From NCBI RefSeq assembly GCF_014651015.1, contig NZ_BMWB01000017.1:102838-166837 (forward strand): a stretch of DNA of 64,000 nt. The letters are read 5' to 3'. The DNA comes from Streptomyces xantholiticus (lineage in GTDB: Bacteria > Actinomycetota > Actinomycetes > Streptomycetales > Streptomycetaceae). The notes under the pieces are model-generated. The model had not been told where the DNA came from. It did no database searches and saw nothing but the letters and a program-made list of their open reading frames with translations. How positions within the stretch are numbered: position 1 is the first letter of the stretch; each line of letters begins with the position of its first letter. The position numbers were made by a program, and so were the translations under genes. This document shows positions 41,693 through 50,517 of this stretch, piece after piece.

Positions 41693-42702
41693 GCCGGCCG
41701 TGCCCCGGCCTCGGCCGGGGGCACGGGCAGGGTGCGTACGGCGTCGAGCACCTCGTCGACGGTGATACGCAGCAGCCGCTCGTCGGGCCGTTCGCCGTGC
41801 GCGTCGCCGGGACGGGGCGGATCGTCCGGGTCGGGGTGCCACAGCACCCGGTGGTACGGCCGGGGCGGCGGGCCCCACAGGCGGGGCGCGACGGGGCCGA
41901 ACAGCGTGACCGACGGGGTGCCGAGGGCCGTTGCCAGATGAGCGAGGCCGGTGTCCCCCACCACCACGCAGCGTGCCTGGGCGACCAGCGCCATCAGTAC
42001 GTCGAAGGGCACGTCGCCCCGCGTCCCGCCGAGGACCGCCTCCTGCCCCAGTCCCGCCCGTTCGGCCACCGACGCCGCCAGTCGCCCCTCCGCCGCCCCC
42101 GCGGTCACCACGACCCGGTGCCCGGCGCGGCTCAGCTCCCGTGCCACATCGGCGAACCGCTCGGCGGGCCAGCAGCGTGCGGGGGCGTCCGCGCCGGGAT
42201 GCAGCACGACGGCTCCGGGGGCGGGTGAGGGCGTGGCCGGGGCGGGGAGGGCCAGGTCGGCGGGGTCGGCCGGCAGGCCGTACCCGCCGAGCAGCCGGCA
42301 CCAGCGCTCCCGCTCGTGTTCGTCGTCCTGCCACGCGGGCGCGTCCGGCTGGGCGTAGGCGTACAGGCGGCGTGGGCAGAGGCGGGCGAGCGGCCGACGG
42401 CTTTCGGGGCCGTTGCCGTGCAGGTCCACGGCCAGGTCGGGCGCGGGACCGGCCCAGGCGAGTGCGGCGGGCACCGCACGGCGGGGAGCGAAGGCGGGCA
42501 GTAACCGGTCGACCAGCCCGGTCGCCGCAGCCGCCGCAGCCAGCCGCGCGGGCGCGGCGAGCACGATGTCGTGCCCGGGCAGCCCGCGCCGCAGGGCGCG
42601 CAGCGCGGGGACGCCGGTCAGCAGGTCCCCGAGGCCCAGGGCCCGCAGCACCAGGATCCGCGGGCGGTCGGTACCCCTCAGCTGCTCGGTGCTCGTGGTC
42701 AT
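41665..42702 (-). CDS. GT9-family glycosyltransferase (ADP-heptose:LPS heptosyltransferase-like)
   Basis: 345 residues. The N-terminal GT-B motif RILVLRALGLGDLLTGVPALRAL and the C-terminal donor-binding region VVVGDTGLAHLATALGTPSVTLFGP are typical of GT9 heptosyltransferases. HPGADAPARCWPAERFADVA is also a family hallmark. It is the last gene of a nucleotide-heptose/glycan operon and 21 bp downstream of hldE. It probably adds heptose to a lipid- or wall-linked acceptor at the inner membrane face. Confidence 0.9.
   Translation of the reverse strand: MTTSTEQLRGTDRPRILVLRALGLGDLLTGVPALRALRRGLPGHDIVLAAPARLAAAAAATGLVDRLLPAFAPRRAVPAALAWAGPAPDLAVDLHGNGPESRRPLARLCPRRLYAYAQPDAPAWQDDEHERERWCRLLGGYGLPADPADLALPAPATPSPAPGAVVLHPGADAPARCWPAERFADVARELSRAGHRVVVTAGAAEGRLAASVAERAGLGQEAVLGGTRGDVPFDVLMALVAQARCVVVGDTGLAHLATALGTPSVTLFGPVAPRLWGPPPRPYHRVLWHPDPDDPPRPGDAHGERPDERLLRITVDEVLDAVRTLPVPPAEAGARPAQAAVPSAG
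41698..41726 (+). terminator. Hairpin at the convergent MFS/GT9 junction
   Basis: A long stem CCGTGCCCCGGCC / GGCCGGGGGCACGG (13-14 bp, one-base bulge) with a 2-nt loop begins 6 bp past the MFS stop. It lies inside the 3' end of the GT9 coding sequence. It could terminate the MFS transcript. Confidence 0.55.
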
Positions 42703-42723
42703 CTCGGCCTCCTGTCGGGCGGG

Positions 42724-44136
42724 TCAGTGCGACGGGGTCCGGGCGGCGGCCAGGGAAGCGGCCGCGCGGCGTGCCAGCAGGGTGGTGGAGCGGCCGTCGA
42801 GATAGGGCAGCACGACGGCCTGCCCGCCCCATGCGCGTACGACATCGGCCTCCGGAAGTTCCTCGACGGCGTAGTCGCCGCCCTTCACCCACACATCGGG
42901 CCGCAGGCGGTTCAGCAGCGCGGCCGGGGTGTCCTCCTCGAAGACGGCTACGGCGTCCACGCAGCCGAGGCCCGTGAGCACCCTGGTCCGGTCGTGCACC
43001 GGGTTGAGCGGTCGGCCGGGCCCCTTGCGGCGGGTGATCGACTCGTCGGAGTTGACACAGACGATGAGGCAGTCGCCGATGCGCCTGGCGCTCTCCAGCA
43101 GCCCGACGTGACCGGCGTGCAGCAGGTCGAAGCAGCCGCCGGTGGCGACCACCGTCCCACCGTGGGCCCGGACACGTTCCGCCACGGCGAACGGGTCGCT
43201 CTCGGCGGCCCGTACGGGCCGGACGGGTCCCTCGGTGCGCCACAGTCCCGGGTTGCCGGCACCGCCGGCGGCCACGAACGCCGCGGCACGGGCGACGGCC
43301 CGCTGCACCGCCTCCTCCGGAAGGGCGCCGTCGGCGAGCTCGGCGGCGGTCGCCGCCGCGAAGCAGTCGCCCGCGCCGCACGGGTCCCCCTCCGCGCGGT
43401 AGGGGGCCGGGACCAGCATCGGCGTGCCGTCGCCGGGCCGGGTCAGCAGGACGCCGCGTTCGCCGAGGGTGACGGCGACGGCCGCCGCCCGCCAGCGTTC
43501 CGCCAGCTCCCGGCCCCGCTCTGCGAAGTCCCGCAGCGACCGGCCGGCCCAGGCGGCCGGTTCGGTGGTCAGGGACGAGACCTCCGCCGCGTTGGGGGTG
43601 ACGATCCGGGCGCCGGGCACGGGCGTGTCGCCTTTGGGATGCGGGTCCCACACCAGCGGCACCCTGCCTGCAGAGGCCGCCAGGTACTCCCGTACGGCGG
43701 CGACCGTGCCGCGGCCGTAGTCGGCGACGAGGACGGTGTGCGCCCCGGCCAACGCGTCACGCACCGCGTCGTCCGGTTCGCCGGGCGTGCCCCCTCCTCG
43801 GTCGATCCGTACGAGGGAGCGGCCTCCCGCCATCACTCGCGTCTTCACCGGCAAGGTGCCGTTCAGCGGCAGCTCCACGAGCCGTACCCTGCCGCGCAGC
43901 GCACGGCGTACGGCTTCGCTGGCCGCGTCGTCGCCGAGCGCGGTGACCAGGACCACGTCACGGCCCGACCGGGCCGCCAGCGCCGCGGCGAGTCCCGCGC
44001 CGCCGGGCCGGCGCAGATCGCTCCGTACGTCGACGACCGGTGCAGGGGCGTCGGGGGCGAGCCGGTCGGCGACGCCGACGATGTCCTCGTCCAGCAGGAC
44101 GTCACCCGCGACGACGAGCGGTCCCCGCGCGCTCAC
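42724..44136 (-). CDS. hldE: Bifunctional heptose-7-phosphate kinase / heptose-1-phosphate adenylyltransferase HldE
   Basis: 470 residues from a GTG overlapping the gmhA stop (GTGA). The N-terminal ribokinase-like kinase (1-300) has GGAGLAAALAA and the C-terminal GDPCGAGDCFAA motif with the catalytic Asp. The nucleotidyltransferase domain follows with TGGCFDLLHAGHVGLLESAR (the HxGH motif is HAGH). Domain order and length match E. coli HldE. With GmhA and GmhB it would convert sedoheptulose-7-phosphate to ADP-D-glycero-D-manno-heptose. Confidence 0.92.
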   Translation of the reverse strand: MSARGPLVVAGDVLLDEDIVGVADRLAPDAPAPVVDVRSDLRRPGGAGLAAALAARSGRDVVLVTALGDDAASEAVRRALRGRVRLVELPLNGTLPVKTRVMAGGRSLVRIDRGGGTPGEPDDAVRDALAGAHTVLVADYGRGTVAAVREYLAASAGRVPLVWDPHPKGDTPVPGARIVTPNAAEVSSLTTEPAAWAGRSLRDFAERGRELAERWRAAAVAVTLGERGVLLTRPGDGTPMLVPAPYRAEGDPCGAGDCFAAATAAELADGALPEEAVQRAVARAAAFVAAGGAGNPGLWRTEGPVRPVRAAESDPFAVAERVRAHGGTVVATGGCFDLLHAGHVGLLESARRIGDCLIVCVNSDESITRRKGPGRPLNPVHDRTRVLTGLGCVDAVAVFEEDTPAALLNRLRPDVWVKGGDYAVEELPEADVVRAWGGQAVVLPYLDGRSTTLLARRAAASLAAARTPSH

Positions 44137-44789
44137 GCCATCCTCCGGCGCAGTGCGGCGGCCTGGGCCGCGGCCGCTCCCGGGGCGCGCCGCACGGCCG
44201 GTGCGGGCGTGGCGCTCGCCAGGTCGAAGGCCTCGCAGAGAAGGTGGACGGCGACGAGGTGCGCCTCCTGCACGGTCGCGGTGGAGTCGGCGTCGATGCA
44301 CAGCGTCTCGTCGGCTGCCTCCGCCAGCGGGTTGGGGCGCGGTCCGGTCATCGCCCACACTCGCAGTCCCGCCGCCCGTCCCGTCTGTGCAGCGCTGATC
44401 AGATTGGCGCTGCCGCCGGAGGTGGACAGCAGGACGAGGACGTCGCCGGGACGGCCGTGCGCCTCCACCTGCCGGGCGAAGACCTGGTCGAAGCCGTAGT
44501 CGTTGCCGATGGCGGTCACGCTGGACGTCTCCGCGTGCAGGGCGATGGCCGAGCGGGCGGGCCGTTCGTCCCGGTAGCGGCCGACGAGTTCCGCGGTCAG
44601 ATGCTGTGCCTGGGCGGCGCTGCCGCCGTTGCCCGCCGCCAGCAGCCGGCCGCCGACGGGCAGGACCGCGGCCAGGTGACCGCCCCAGGCAATGATCTGT
44701 CCCAGGTTCTGCCGGCGGAACCGGCCGAGGGCGTCCTGGAGCGACTGGCAGTGCCGGTGCGCGGCCTCGCTTGCTAGGGCTTCGTTCAT
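44133..44789 (-). CDS. gmhA: Phosphoheptose isomerase GmhA
   Basis: 218 residues. SIS-domain motifs: GGRLLAAGNGGSAAQAQHLTAEL, STSGGSANLISAAQ and the C-terminal EAHLVAVHLLCEAFD, as in GmhA (sedoheptulose-7-phosphate isomerase). The C-terminal 25 residues are Ala-rich and variable. It starts heptose synthesis and is translationally coupled to hldE. A 119-bp gap upstream separates it from the glycosyltransferase genes, so a second promoter is possible. Confidence 0.92.
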   Translation of the reverse strand: MNEALASEAAHRHCQSLQDALGRFRRQNLGQIIAWGGHLAAVLPVGGRLLAAGNGGSAAQAQHLTAELVGRYRDERPARSAIALHAETSSVTAIGNDYGFDQVFARQVEAHGRPGDVLVLLSTSGGSANLISAAQTGRAAGLRVWAMTGPRPNPLAEAADETLCIDADSTATVQEAHLVAVHLLCEAFDLASATPAPAVRRAPGAAAAQAAALRRRMA

Positions 44790-44908
44790 GCTGGTCGGGG
44801 CGTGGCGGGCGTCCCGGGGGACGGCGGCCGTTCCCGCACCTCCTTCGAACGTCGGTGCTGCGCGGTCTCGTTGGCGGTCGGCGGTCCTGTCGACGACGGT
44901 CCGTGGTG

Positions 44909-46177
44909 TCACACCGCCCCGGTCCAAGCCCCTCCGGGGACCCTGCTCAGGGCGGGGCGGGCGGCCACGACCCCGAGGTACACGGCTTCGGTGGCGGCGG
45001 CGACCTCGGTCCAGCCGTACCGGCTGAGCACCCGTCGCCGTCCCGCCGCTCCGCACGCCTCCCGCCCCGCGGGGTCGGCGAGAAGTCCGGCCACGGCGCG
45101 GGCGAGCGCGTCGGGGTCGCGGGGCGGCACCAGCCGGCCGGTGCCCGGGTCGGCGACGGTGTCGAGCTGGCCGCCCACGGCGGTGGCGACGACGGGCCTG
45201 CCGCAGGCCATGGCCTCCAGCGGGACGATCCCGAAGGGTTCGTAGTCGCCGGGACAGAGCACCACATCGGCGCTGCGCAGCAGCGGTGCGACGTCCTCGC
45301 CGGCGACGGCTCCGGTGAAGCGGACCCGGTCGGCGACACCCAGGCCGTGCGCGAGGTCGCGCAGCCGGCGCACCTCCGGGTCGTGGTCGAGCCGGCCGGG
45401 CGGCGGGCCGCCGACCACGAGCAGTTCGACGCCGGGCAGCCGGGTCAGCGCGGCGACGGAGACGGCCGCGCCCTTGCGCGGGACCACCCGGCCCACCTGG
45501 ATCAGCCGGTGGCGGTCCGCGCCGCGTTCCGCGACCTTTCCGTCGGGCGAGAACAGGTCCGTGTCCACACCGCACGGCACGACATCGACCTTGTCGGCGG
45601 GGATGCCCATGGCGGCGAGTTCCCTGACCTCGTCGCGGCAGGTGGCGACGATCCGGTCGCAGCCGAGGCCGACCTCCTTCTCGCAGGAGATCCGGGCCGG
45701 CGGGCTGGTGTCCGCGTGGCGCTGGTGGCGCAGCTTCACGGTGCCGAGAGCATGGTATGTGTGCACCAACGGCAGACCCGGCTCACGTACCGCGTGCAGC
45801 GAGGCGAGCCCCGACATCCAGAAGTGCGAATGCACCACATCGGGCGGTCGGGTCTGCCACTCGCGCGCCAGGTGGCGCCCGAAGCCGAGCATGTGGGGCA
45901 GCAGCTCGTCCTTGGGTATCGCCTCCGGGGGCCCGGCGGGCACATGGCGGACGTCGACTCCGTCGCGCAGCGGCATCAGGTCGGGCAGGTCCCGCGCGTC
46001 GCGCCGCGTGTAGACGGTCACCTGGTGGCCGCGGTCGGCGAGAGCGCCCGCCAGGCGCGCGACATGGACGTTCTGGCCGCCCGCGTCCACTCCGCCGAGT
46101 GCGGCGAGCGGACTGGCGTGCTCGGACACGAGCGCGATGGACAGCGCTTGCGTGCCGATGAGATCGCGGTCGGTCAT
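44909..46177 (-). CDS. GT4-family glycosyltransferase
   Basis: 422 residues. GT-B fold with the N-terminal motif SEHASPLAALGGVDAGGQNVHVARLAGALA, as in sucrose-synthase/sucrose-phosphate-synthase-like GT4 enzymes. The region DVVHSHFWMSGLA is followed by the C-terminal nucleotide-sugar site EPFGIVPLEAMACGRPVVATAVGG (E-x7-E). It probably transfers a hexose to the growing glycan. ATGA overlap with the preceding gene. Confidence 0.9.
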   Translation of the reverse strand: MTDRDLIGTQALSIALVSEHASPLAALGGVDAGGQNVHVARLAGALADRGHQVTVYTRRDARDLPDLMPLRDGVDVRHVPAGPPEAIPKDELLPHMLGFGRHLAREWQTRPPDVVHSHFWMSGLASLHAVREPGLPLVHTYHALGTVKLRHQRHADTSPPARISCEKEVGLGCDRIVATCRDEVRELAAMGIPADKVDVVPCGVDTDLFSPDGKVAERGADRHRLIQVGRVVPRKGAAVSVAALTRLPGVELLVVGGPPPGRLDHDPEVRRLRDLAHGLGVADRVRFTGAVAGEDVAPLLRSADVVLCPGDYEPFGIVPLEAMACGRPVVATAVGGQLDTVADPGTGRLVPPRDPDALARAVAGLLADPAGREACGAAGRRRVLSRYGWTEVAAATEAVYLGVVAARPALSRVPGGAWTGAV

Positions 46178-47139
46178 GAGCGCACCTCCGTCATCAGGCG
46201 CTCCCAGTCGTCGAGGAAGCGTTTGAGCCCGTAGCGCCGGAGCGCCGCCTGGCGGGCTCTGGCGCCGTCCTCGGCCGCGGCTTCCGGTTCGTGGAGATAC
46301 CGGCCGGCGGCTGCGGCGAGGATCTCGGGCCGGGTGGACAGGGTTCCGGTACCGGCGGGGACCGCCTCGACGGCCTCCGTGGTGGCGAGAGCGACGACGG
46401 GCATGCCCAGGTGCATGGCCTCCAGCAGCGACAGGCCGAGGGAGGTCCAGCGCACCGGGTGCAGATAGAGCCGGCGCTCGGCCATGGCGCAGTGCAGTTC
46501 CTGCTGGGGCAGATCGGCGGTCCGGCAGCGGTCCTCGGACAGGCCGAGGTGCTGGGCGAGGCCTTCGGTGCGCATGCCGAACACGTCGAGCGGGGCCGCC
46601 CGGGCGAGTGCGGGCAGCAGGTCGGTGCCGGTGTGACGGCCGCGCCGTACGGGATCGTTGACGACGACCGCCGCGCGGGCGAGCCGGCCGCTGTAGAGGT
46701 GGCCCGGGTCGACGATGCCGTGCTCGACGACCTCGGCGCGGGTGCCGCCGCTGTCCCAGAACAGCCGGTTGAAGTGCGTGACGTGCACGAGGGTGATGTC
46801 GTCCCGGTCCGCGCACGGGTGCCGGGTCCCGGGCACGCCGCCGTCCGGCGCGTTGTGCTCCAGGTAGACGGCCGGGACGTCACGGCCGGGGCGTCTGCCG
46901 CCGAGCCAGCGTTCGGCGAGCTCCGCCTCGTGGGGCCGCTGCAGCACGACCAGGTCGACGGAGGCGTCGCGCAACTGCTCAGGAGTCGTCTCGCGGACCG
47001 AGTCCGGCCAGGCGAACGTGCGGGCCCGGCCGAGTCCGTCGGGACCGCGGTCGGGTGTGACCGGGACGAGATACGTGTGCGGGCCCTGCACGAACGCCGT
47101 CGTCCAGGAGCCGTGCACATGCCACAGCAGGATGTTCAT
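46174..47139 (-). CDS. Glycosyltransferase (GT-B type)
   Basis: 321 residues. Short N-terminal domain (MNILLWHVHGSWTTAFVQGPHTYLVP) and the C-terminal donor site SLGLSLLEAMHLGMPVVALATTEAVEAVP. It represents a conserved actinobacterial group found in this type of heptose/glycan cluster. Linkage and donor unknown. Overlaps both neighbours by 4 bp (ATGA). Confidence 0.85.
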   Translation of the reverse strand: MNILLWHVHGSWTTAFVQGPHTYLVPVTPDRGPDGLGRARTFAWPDSVRETTPEQLRDASVDLVVLQRPHEAELAERWLGGRRPGRDVPAVYLEHNAPDGGVPGTRHPCADRDDITLVHVTHFNRLFWDSGGTRAEVVEHGIVDPGHLYSGRLARAAVVVNDPVRRGRHTGTDLLPALARAAPLDVFGMRTEGLAQHLGLSEDRCRTADLPQQELHCAMAERRLYLHPVRWTSLGLSLLEAMHLGMPVVALATTEAVEAVPAGTGTLSTRPEILAAAAGRYLHEPEAAAEDGARARQAALRRYGLKRFLDDWERLMTEVRS

Positions 47140-48182
47140 CGTCGTGCTCCTCGTTCCTCTTCCCCGGTCGCGGTCGCGCCGAGGGCGGCCACGGCGGCGA
47201 GCACCTCGGCGTTGCCGATGCCGTCCAGGCAGGGGTGTCCCGGGACGGGACAACTGCGGGCCCTGCTGCCGGCGCACTGTGCGTGCTGGTCGCCCAGCAG
47301 CACGTGCGGCACGTTGTACGGGCGCCAGCGCTCGGCCGGCACCACGGGCGCGAACAGGCAGGCGACCGGAGTGCCGACGGCGGCTGCCAGGTGAGCGGGC
47401 CCGGTGTTGCCGACCACGGCCACCCGCGCACCGGCGAGCACTCCGGCCAGCTGGTGCAGGTCCGTCATTCCGCCGAGGTCCAGCGCGTGATCGGCCGCGA
47501 CCGCCGCGGTCAGGTCCTTCTCCGCACGGCCACCGGTCACCACGACCCGGTGTCCGGCCGCCGACAGGGCGGCCGCGGCGCGAGCGGCCCGGTCGGCGCT
47601 CCAGGCGCGGGCCGGGACGGCGGCCCCGGGGTGCAGCACCACGTACGGCTCGGGTCCCGTCAGGTCCGTGGTGGTGGGAGGGGCGGAGATCCGCAGCAGG
47701 CCGTCGTCGCCGGGCGGCAGGGCGAAGCCGGAGTCCAGGGCGAGGTCGAGGGCGGCCAGGACCTCGTGGCGGTGCGGCTGCCGACGGTGCCTCAGGTCCA
47801 GCAGCGCTCCCGGGTAATCCTCACTGTCGGCGGCGGTCCACGCGACGCCGGCGAGCTTCAGCAGAAACGCGATCGGCAGCGGGCTCTGGTGGTACGAGAC
47901 GAGGATGAGAGCCCGGTCGTACCGTTTGGCACGCAGCGTTTCGAGCAGCCGCTCAGTCTGCTCGTACGACACCGGCGCGGGGTCGAGCCCGACCCAGGGC
48001 GCGTCATGGACGAGCACCTCGTCGACGCCGGGCAGCAGCTGCGCGGCGTGCACGCCGAGCGGGCCGCAGAGCAGGGCCGTGTGCGAGGAGCCGGCCGCGA
48101 CGGCCCTGACGGCGGGCCCGGCCAGCAGCACGTCCCCGGCGCTGTCGAGGCGCACGACCAACGTCCTCGGCCGCCTGCTCAT
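47136..48182 (-). CDS. GT9-family glycosyltransferase (heptosyltransferase-like)
   Basis: 348 residues. Opens RTLVVRLDSAGDVLLAGPAVRAVAA, the GT9 N-terminal signature with the Asp base in GDVLL. HPGAAVPARAWSADRAARAA and VVGNTGPAHLAAAVGTPVACLFAPVVPAERWRPY follow. It is the second GT9 in the operon, suggesting at least two heptose additions. ATGA overlaps on both sides. Confidence 0.9.
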   Translation of the reverse strand: MSRRPRTLVVRLDSAGDVLLAGPAVRAVAAGSSHTALLCGPLGVHAAQLLPGVDEVLVHDAPWVGLDPAPVSYEQTERLLETLRAKRYDRALILVSYHQSPLPIAFLLKLAGVAWTAADSEDYPGALLDLRHRRQPHRHEVLAALDLALDSGFALPPGDDGLLRISAPPTTTDLTGPEPYVVLHPGAAVPARAWSADRAARAAAALSAAGHRVVVTGGRAEKDLTAAVAADHALDLGGMTDLHQLAGVLAGARVAVVGNTGPAHLAAAVGTPVACLFAPVVPAERWRPYNVPHVLLGDQHAQCAGSRARSCPVPGHPCLDGIGNAEVLAAVAALGATATGEEERGARR

Positions 48183-49357
48183 CGTCCCTCCTCCCCCACG
48201 ACGCCCGGCCCTGCCGGGGCGGACACGTCTCGAGCGGGCGGGTACGCCACACCCGGCCAGGCGGGTGCCGCACTGCTCGAAGCAGTTGTCCCGCCGCCCG
48301 ACACAGCCGCCGGGACCGCAGCTCCGCCCGGAACGTCAGGCACTGCCTCCGCGGTCGCGACCGCCGGGGCCGTCGGGTCGGCCGGCGCCGCTGCTCCATC
48401 AGGCACGCCCCGCCCGGCCCGGGCCGCCGCAGCGGCCGCACGCTCCTGCGGCGTCAGCACGCCGCCGCTCGGCGCCGGGGCGGCCGCCACACGGCCCGGC
48501 ATGCCCGCCCGGCCCGGGGCCGCAGGGGCGGGAGCGCCGGCCCGGGCCGGCACCGACCCGCCGGGCGCGGCCACCGCAACGGCGCGGCGTGGGCGGTCCG
48601 TTCCGCGTGGCGCGGTCGGCCCGCCCGTGTCCGCCCCGGCAGTGGCAGCGGGCGTCTCGGTGCCGGATGCCGGGCCCGGGCGGACCGGGGCGGGGCGGTC
48701 GGGCGCACTCGCCCGGTCCGGCGGCGCCGGGCGGCGGCAGCGGGCGGTGGGGTCCAGCACCAGGCGGACCGCCCGGAGGAGGTCGGGCGCCGTGTCGGGG
48801 GCCGCGGCGATCTCCTCGGGACGGGTGGCCGGGGTGGGGACCAGGACGCCGCGCGCCCCGGCGGCCAGCGCGGCAGCCACGTCGGAGCCGATGTCGCCGA
48901 TGACGGCGGTGCGCGCCGGGCAGACGCCGAGCCGGTCGCACGCGGCGAGCACCAGGCCCGGCGCGGGCTTGCGGCACCGGCACCCGTCGTCCGGGCCGTG
49001 GGGGCAGACCGCCCAGATGTCGAACGGCCCGAGGAATGCCTCGACACGGCGCTGCACGGCGGCGACTTGATGGCGCGTCAGCAGCCCCCGGGCGACACCC
49101 GACTGGTTGCTGACGACGCCCACCGGTATTCCGAGCGCCCGCACGGCGGCGAGGGCCTCCACCGCGGACGGCATCGGCACGACGCACGCCGGTTCACCGT
49201 TGTAGGGAACGTCGGCGACGAGGGTGCCGTCGCGGTCGAAGAGGACCGCGACGGGCAGGCCGGCGGCGTCCGGCGGCGGCGCGATGCCGCGCGAGGCGCC
49301 CGGGTTGGGGAACAGCCACGGCTCCCCGGGTGCCCTGGCCGCGGAGTTGCCGCTCAT
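48179..49357 (-). CDS. gmhB: D-glycero-D-manno-heptose-1,7-bisphosphate phosphatase (GmhB-like) with long Ala/Pro tail
   Basis: 392 residues, roughly twice the length of GmhB. The catalytic HAD domain (about 30-200) has VLFDRDGTLV (the DxD nucleophile pair), VVSNQSGVARG, the zinc-binding cysteines in CPHGPDDGCRCRKP, and IGDIGSDV. The C-terminal ~190 residues are Ala/Pro/Gly-rich low complexity, unlike the usual family end. It removes the C7 phosphate between the kinase and adenylyltransferase steps of HldE. Coupled by ATGA overlaps to both neighbours. Confidence 0.9.
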   Translation of the reverse strand: MSGNSAARAPGEPWLFPNPGASRGIAPPPDAAGLPVAVLFDRDGTLVADVPYNGEPACVVPMPSAVEALAAVRALGIPVGVVSNQSGVARGLLTRHQVAAVQRRVEAFLGPFDIWAVCPHGPDDGCRCRKPAPGLVLAACDRLGVCPARTAVIGDIGSDVAAALAAGARGVLVPTPATRPEEIAAAPDTAPDLLRAVRLVLDPTARCRRPAPPDRASAPDRPAPVRPGPASGTETPAATAGADTGGPTAPRGTDRPRRAVAVAAPGGSVPARAGAPAPAAPGRAGMPGRVAAAPAPSGGVLTPQERAAAAAARAGRGVPDGAAAPADPTAPAVATAEAVPDVPGGAAVPAAVSGGGTTASSSAAPAWPGVAYPPARDVSAPAGPGVVGEEGR

Positions 49358-50517
49358 GGCAGCACCGCCTCCCTGGCCGGCCGGTCCGAGGAGCCCGGGG
49401 GCACCGCCGTACCGGAGTGCCGGAGCGGCGGCGCCGCGCGGTGCCGCAGCTGCGCCCCCAGCCAGTGCCAGACGGCCACCGGCGGAATGACCGCGCTGGT
49501 CAGCGCCATCGAGACGATCTCGTCGCGGGTCCTCGGTCCGGGTGCGATCCTGGCCCAGGCGAACTCGGCGGTCCCGGCCAGCCACAGCGCGGCGCACGCC
49601 GCGGCGGCGACGGGCCTGGCCAGCGCGGCGCACGAGAGCGCGGCAGCCCCGGCGGCTGTCACCGCGAGGTGGCGGGGCAGACGCCCCCGTGGCGCGTCCG
49701 CCCGGCGCCACCAGTCGCGGCCGTGCAGCCGGTTCATGAGCACGTCGTCGGCGTTGCCCGCCTGGACCCGTACCGAGACCCAGCGGCCCGCCGGGCGCAC
49801 CGGGTGGGTGGTGGTGCGGGTACCCGCGACCAGTTCCCATCCGGCGGCCTGGACGCGCAGCGCGAGGTCGGCGTCCTCGCGGAAGGCGCGCGGGAAGCGT
49901 TCGTCGAAGCCTCCGACGGCCTCCAGGGCCTCGCGCCGGTACGCCATGTCCGCGGTGATCCAGCGGGCGGTGGCGAGCCCCGCGGTGTTGCGTTCCCAGT
50001 CCGTGGGGGCCCGGTCCGCGGGCAGCGGCACGTCGATACGGGCGGTGACCCCGCCGGTGCGGCGCCCGGCGCCGGCGAGCTCGCGCGCCAGGTCGTCGCA
50101 CCAGCTGGGCCCGGGCACCACGTCGTCGTCGAGGAAGACGACCCAGGGGACGGGCCCGGCGACCCGCAGTCCGGTGTTGCGGGCCGCCGCCGGTCCCCGG
50201 GCACGGCCCGGCACGACCGAGGTGATGGGCCGCAGGGGGGCCGGGATCTCGACCGGAAGCGGGGTGCGCGGGGCGCCGCGGCGGTCGTCGACGACGACCA
50301 CCCGGACCGGCCCGGGGCCGGTCGCGGCGGCCAGCGCACGCAGGCAGTTGGTCAGACAGGGCCGGCCGACGGTCGGAATCACCACGGTGTAGCGCGGCGG
50401 CCGGTGCCCATGGGCGTTCGTCACGCCGCTGCCGTTCAAAGCGCCGCCGCTGCCGTTCAAAGCGCCGCCGCTGCCGTTCGAAGCGCCGCTGCCGTTCCTC
50501 TCACCGCTGTGGTTCAT
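49354..50517 (-). CDS. GT2-family glycosyltransferase with membrane helices
   Basis: 387 residues. A Ser/Gly/Asn-rich leader of about 40 residues contains NGSG repeats. The GT-A domain follows, with YTVVIPTVGRP, the nucleotide-binding VVVDD and the DxD-like FLDDDVVPG. FREDADLALRVQAAGWE marks the acceptor side. Two or three hydrophobic segments after residue ~280 (LAVTAAGAAALSCAALARPVAAAACAALWLAG) suggest membrane attachment. It probably acts at the inner membrane face in the same glycan pathway. Confidence 0.88.
   Translation of the reverse strand: MNHSGERNGSGASNGSGGALNGSGGALNGSGVTNAHGHRPPRYTVVIPTVGRPCLTNCLRALAAATGPGPVRVVVVDDRRGAPRTPLPVEIPAPLRPITSVVPGRARGPAAARNTGLRVAGPVPWVVFLDDDVVPGPSWCDDLARELAGAGRRTGGVTARIDVPLPADRAPTDWERNTAGLATARWITADMAYRREALEAVGGFDERFPRAFREDADLALRVQAAGWELVAGTRTTTHPVRPAGRWVSVRVQAGNADDVLMNRLHGRDWWRRADAPRGRLPRHLAVTAAGAAALSCAALARPVAAAACAALWLAGTAEFAWARIAPGPRTRDEIVSMALTSAVIPPVAVWHWLGAQLRHRAAPPLRHSGTAVPPGSSDRPAREAVLP
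50429..50497 (-). repeat. 21-bp tandem repeats in the GT2 N-terminus
   Basis: About three copies of a 21-bp unit (CTGCCGTTCAAAGCGCCGCCG; 50429-50449, 50450-50470, and a shorter third copy) encode the GGALNGS-type leader repeats. In-frame unit length allows copy-number variation. Confidence 0.8.
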
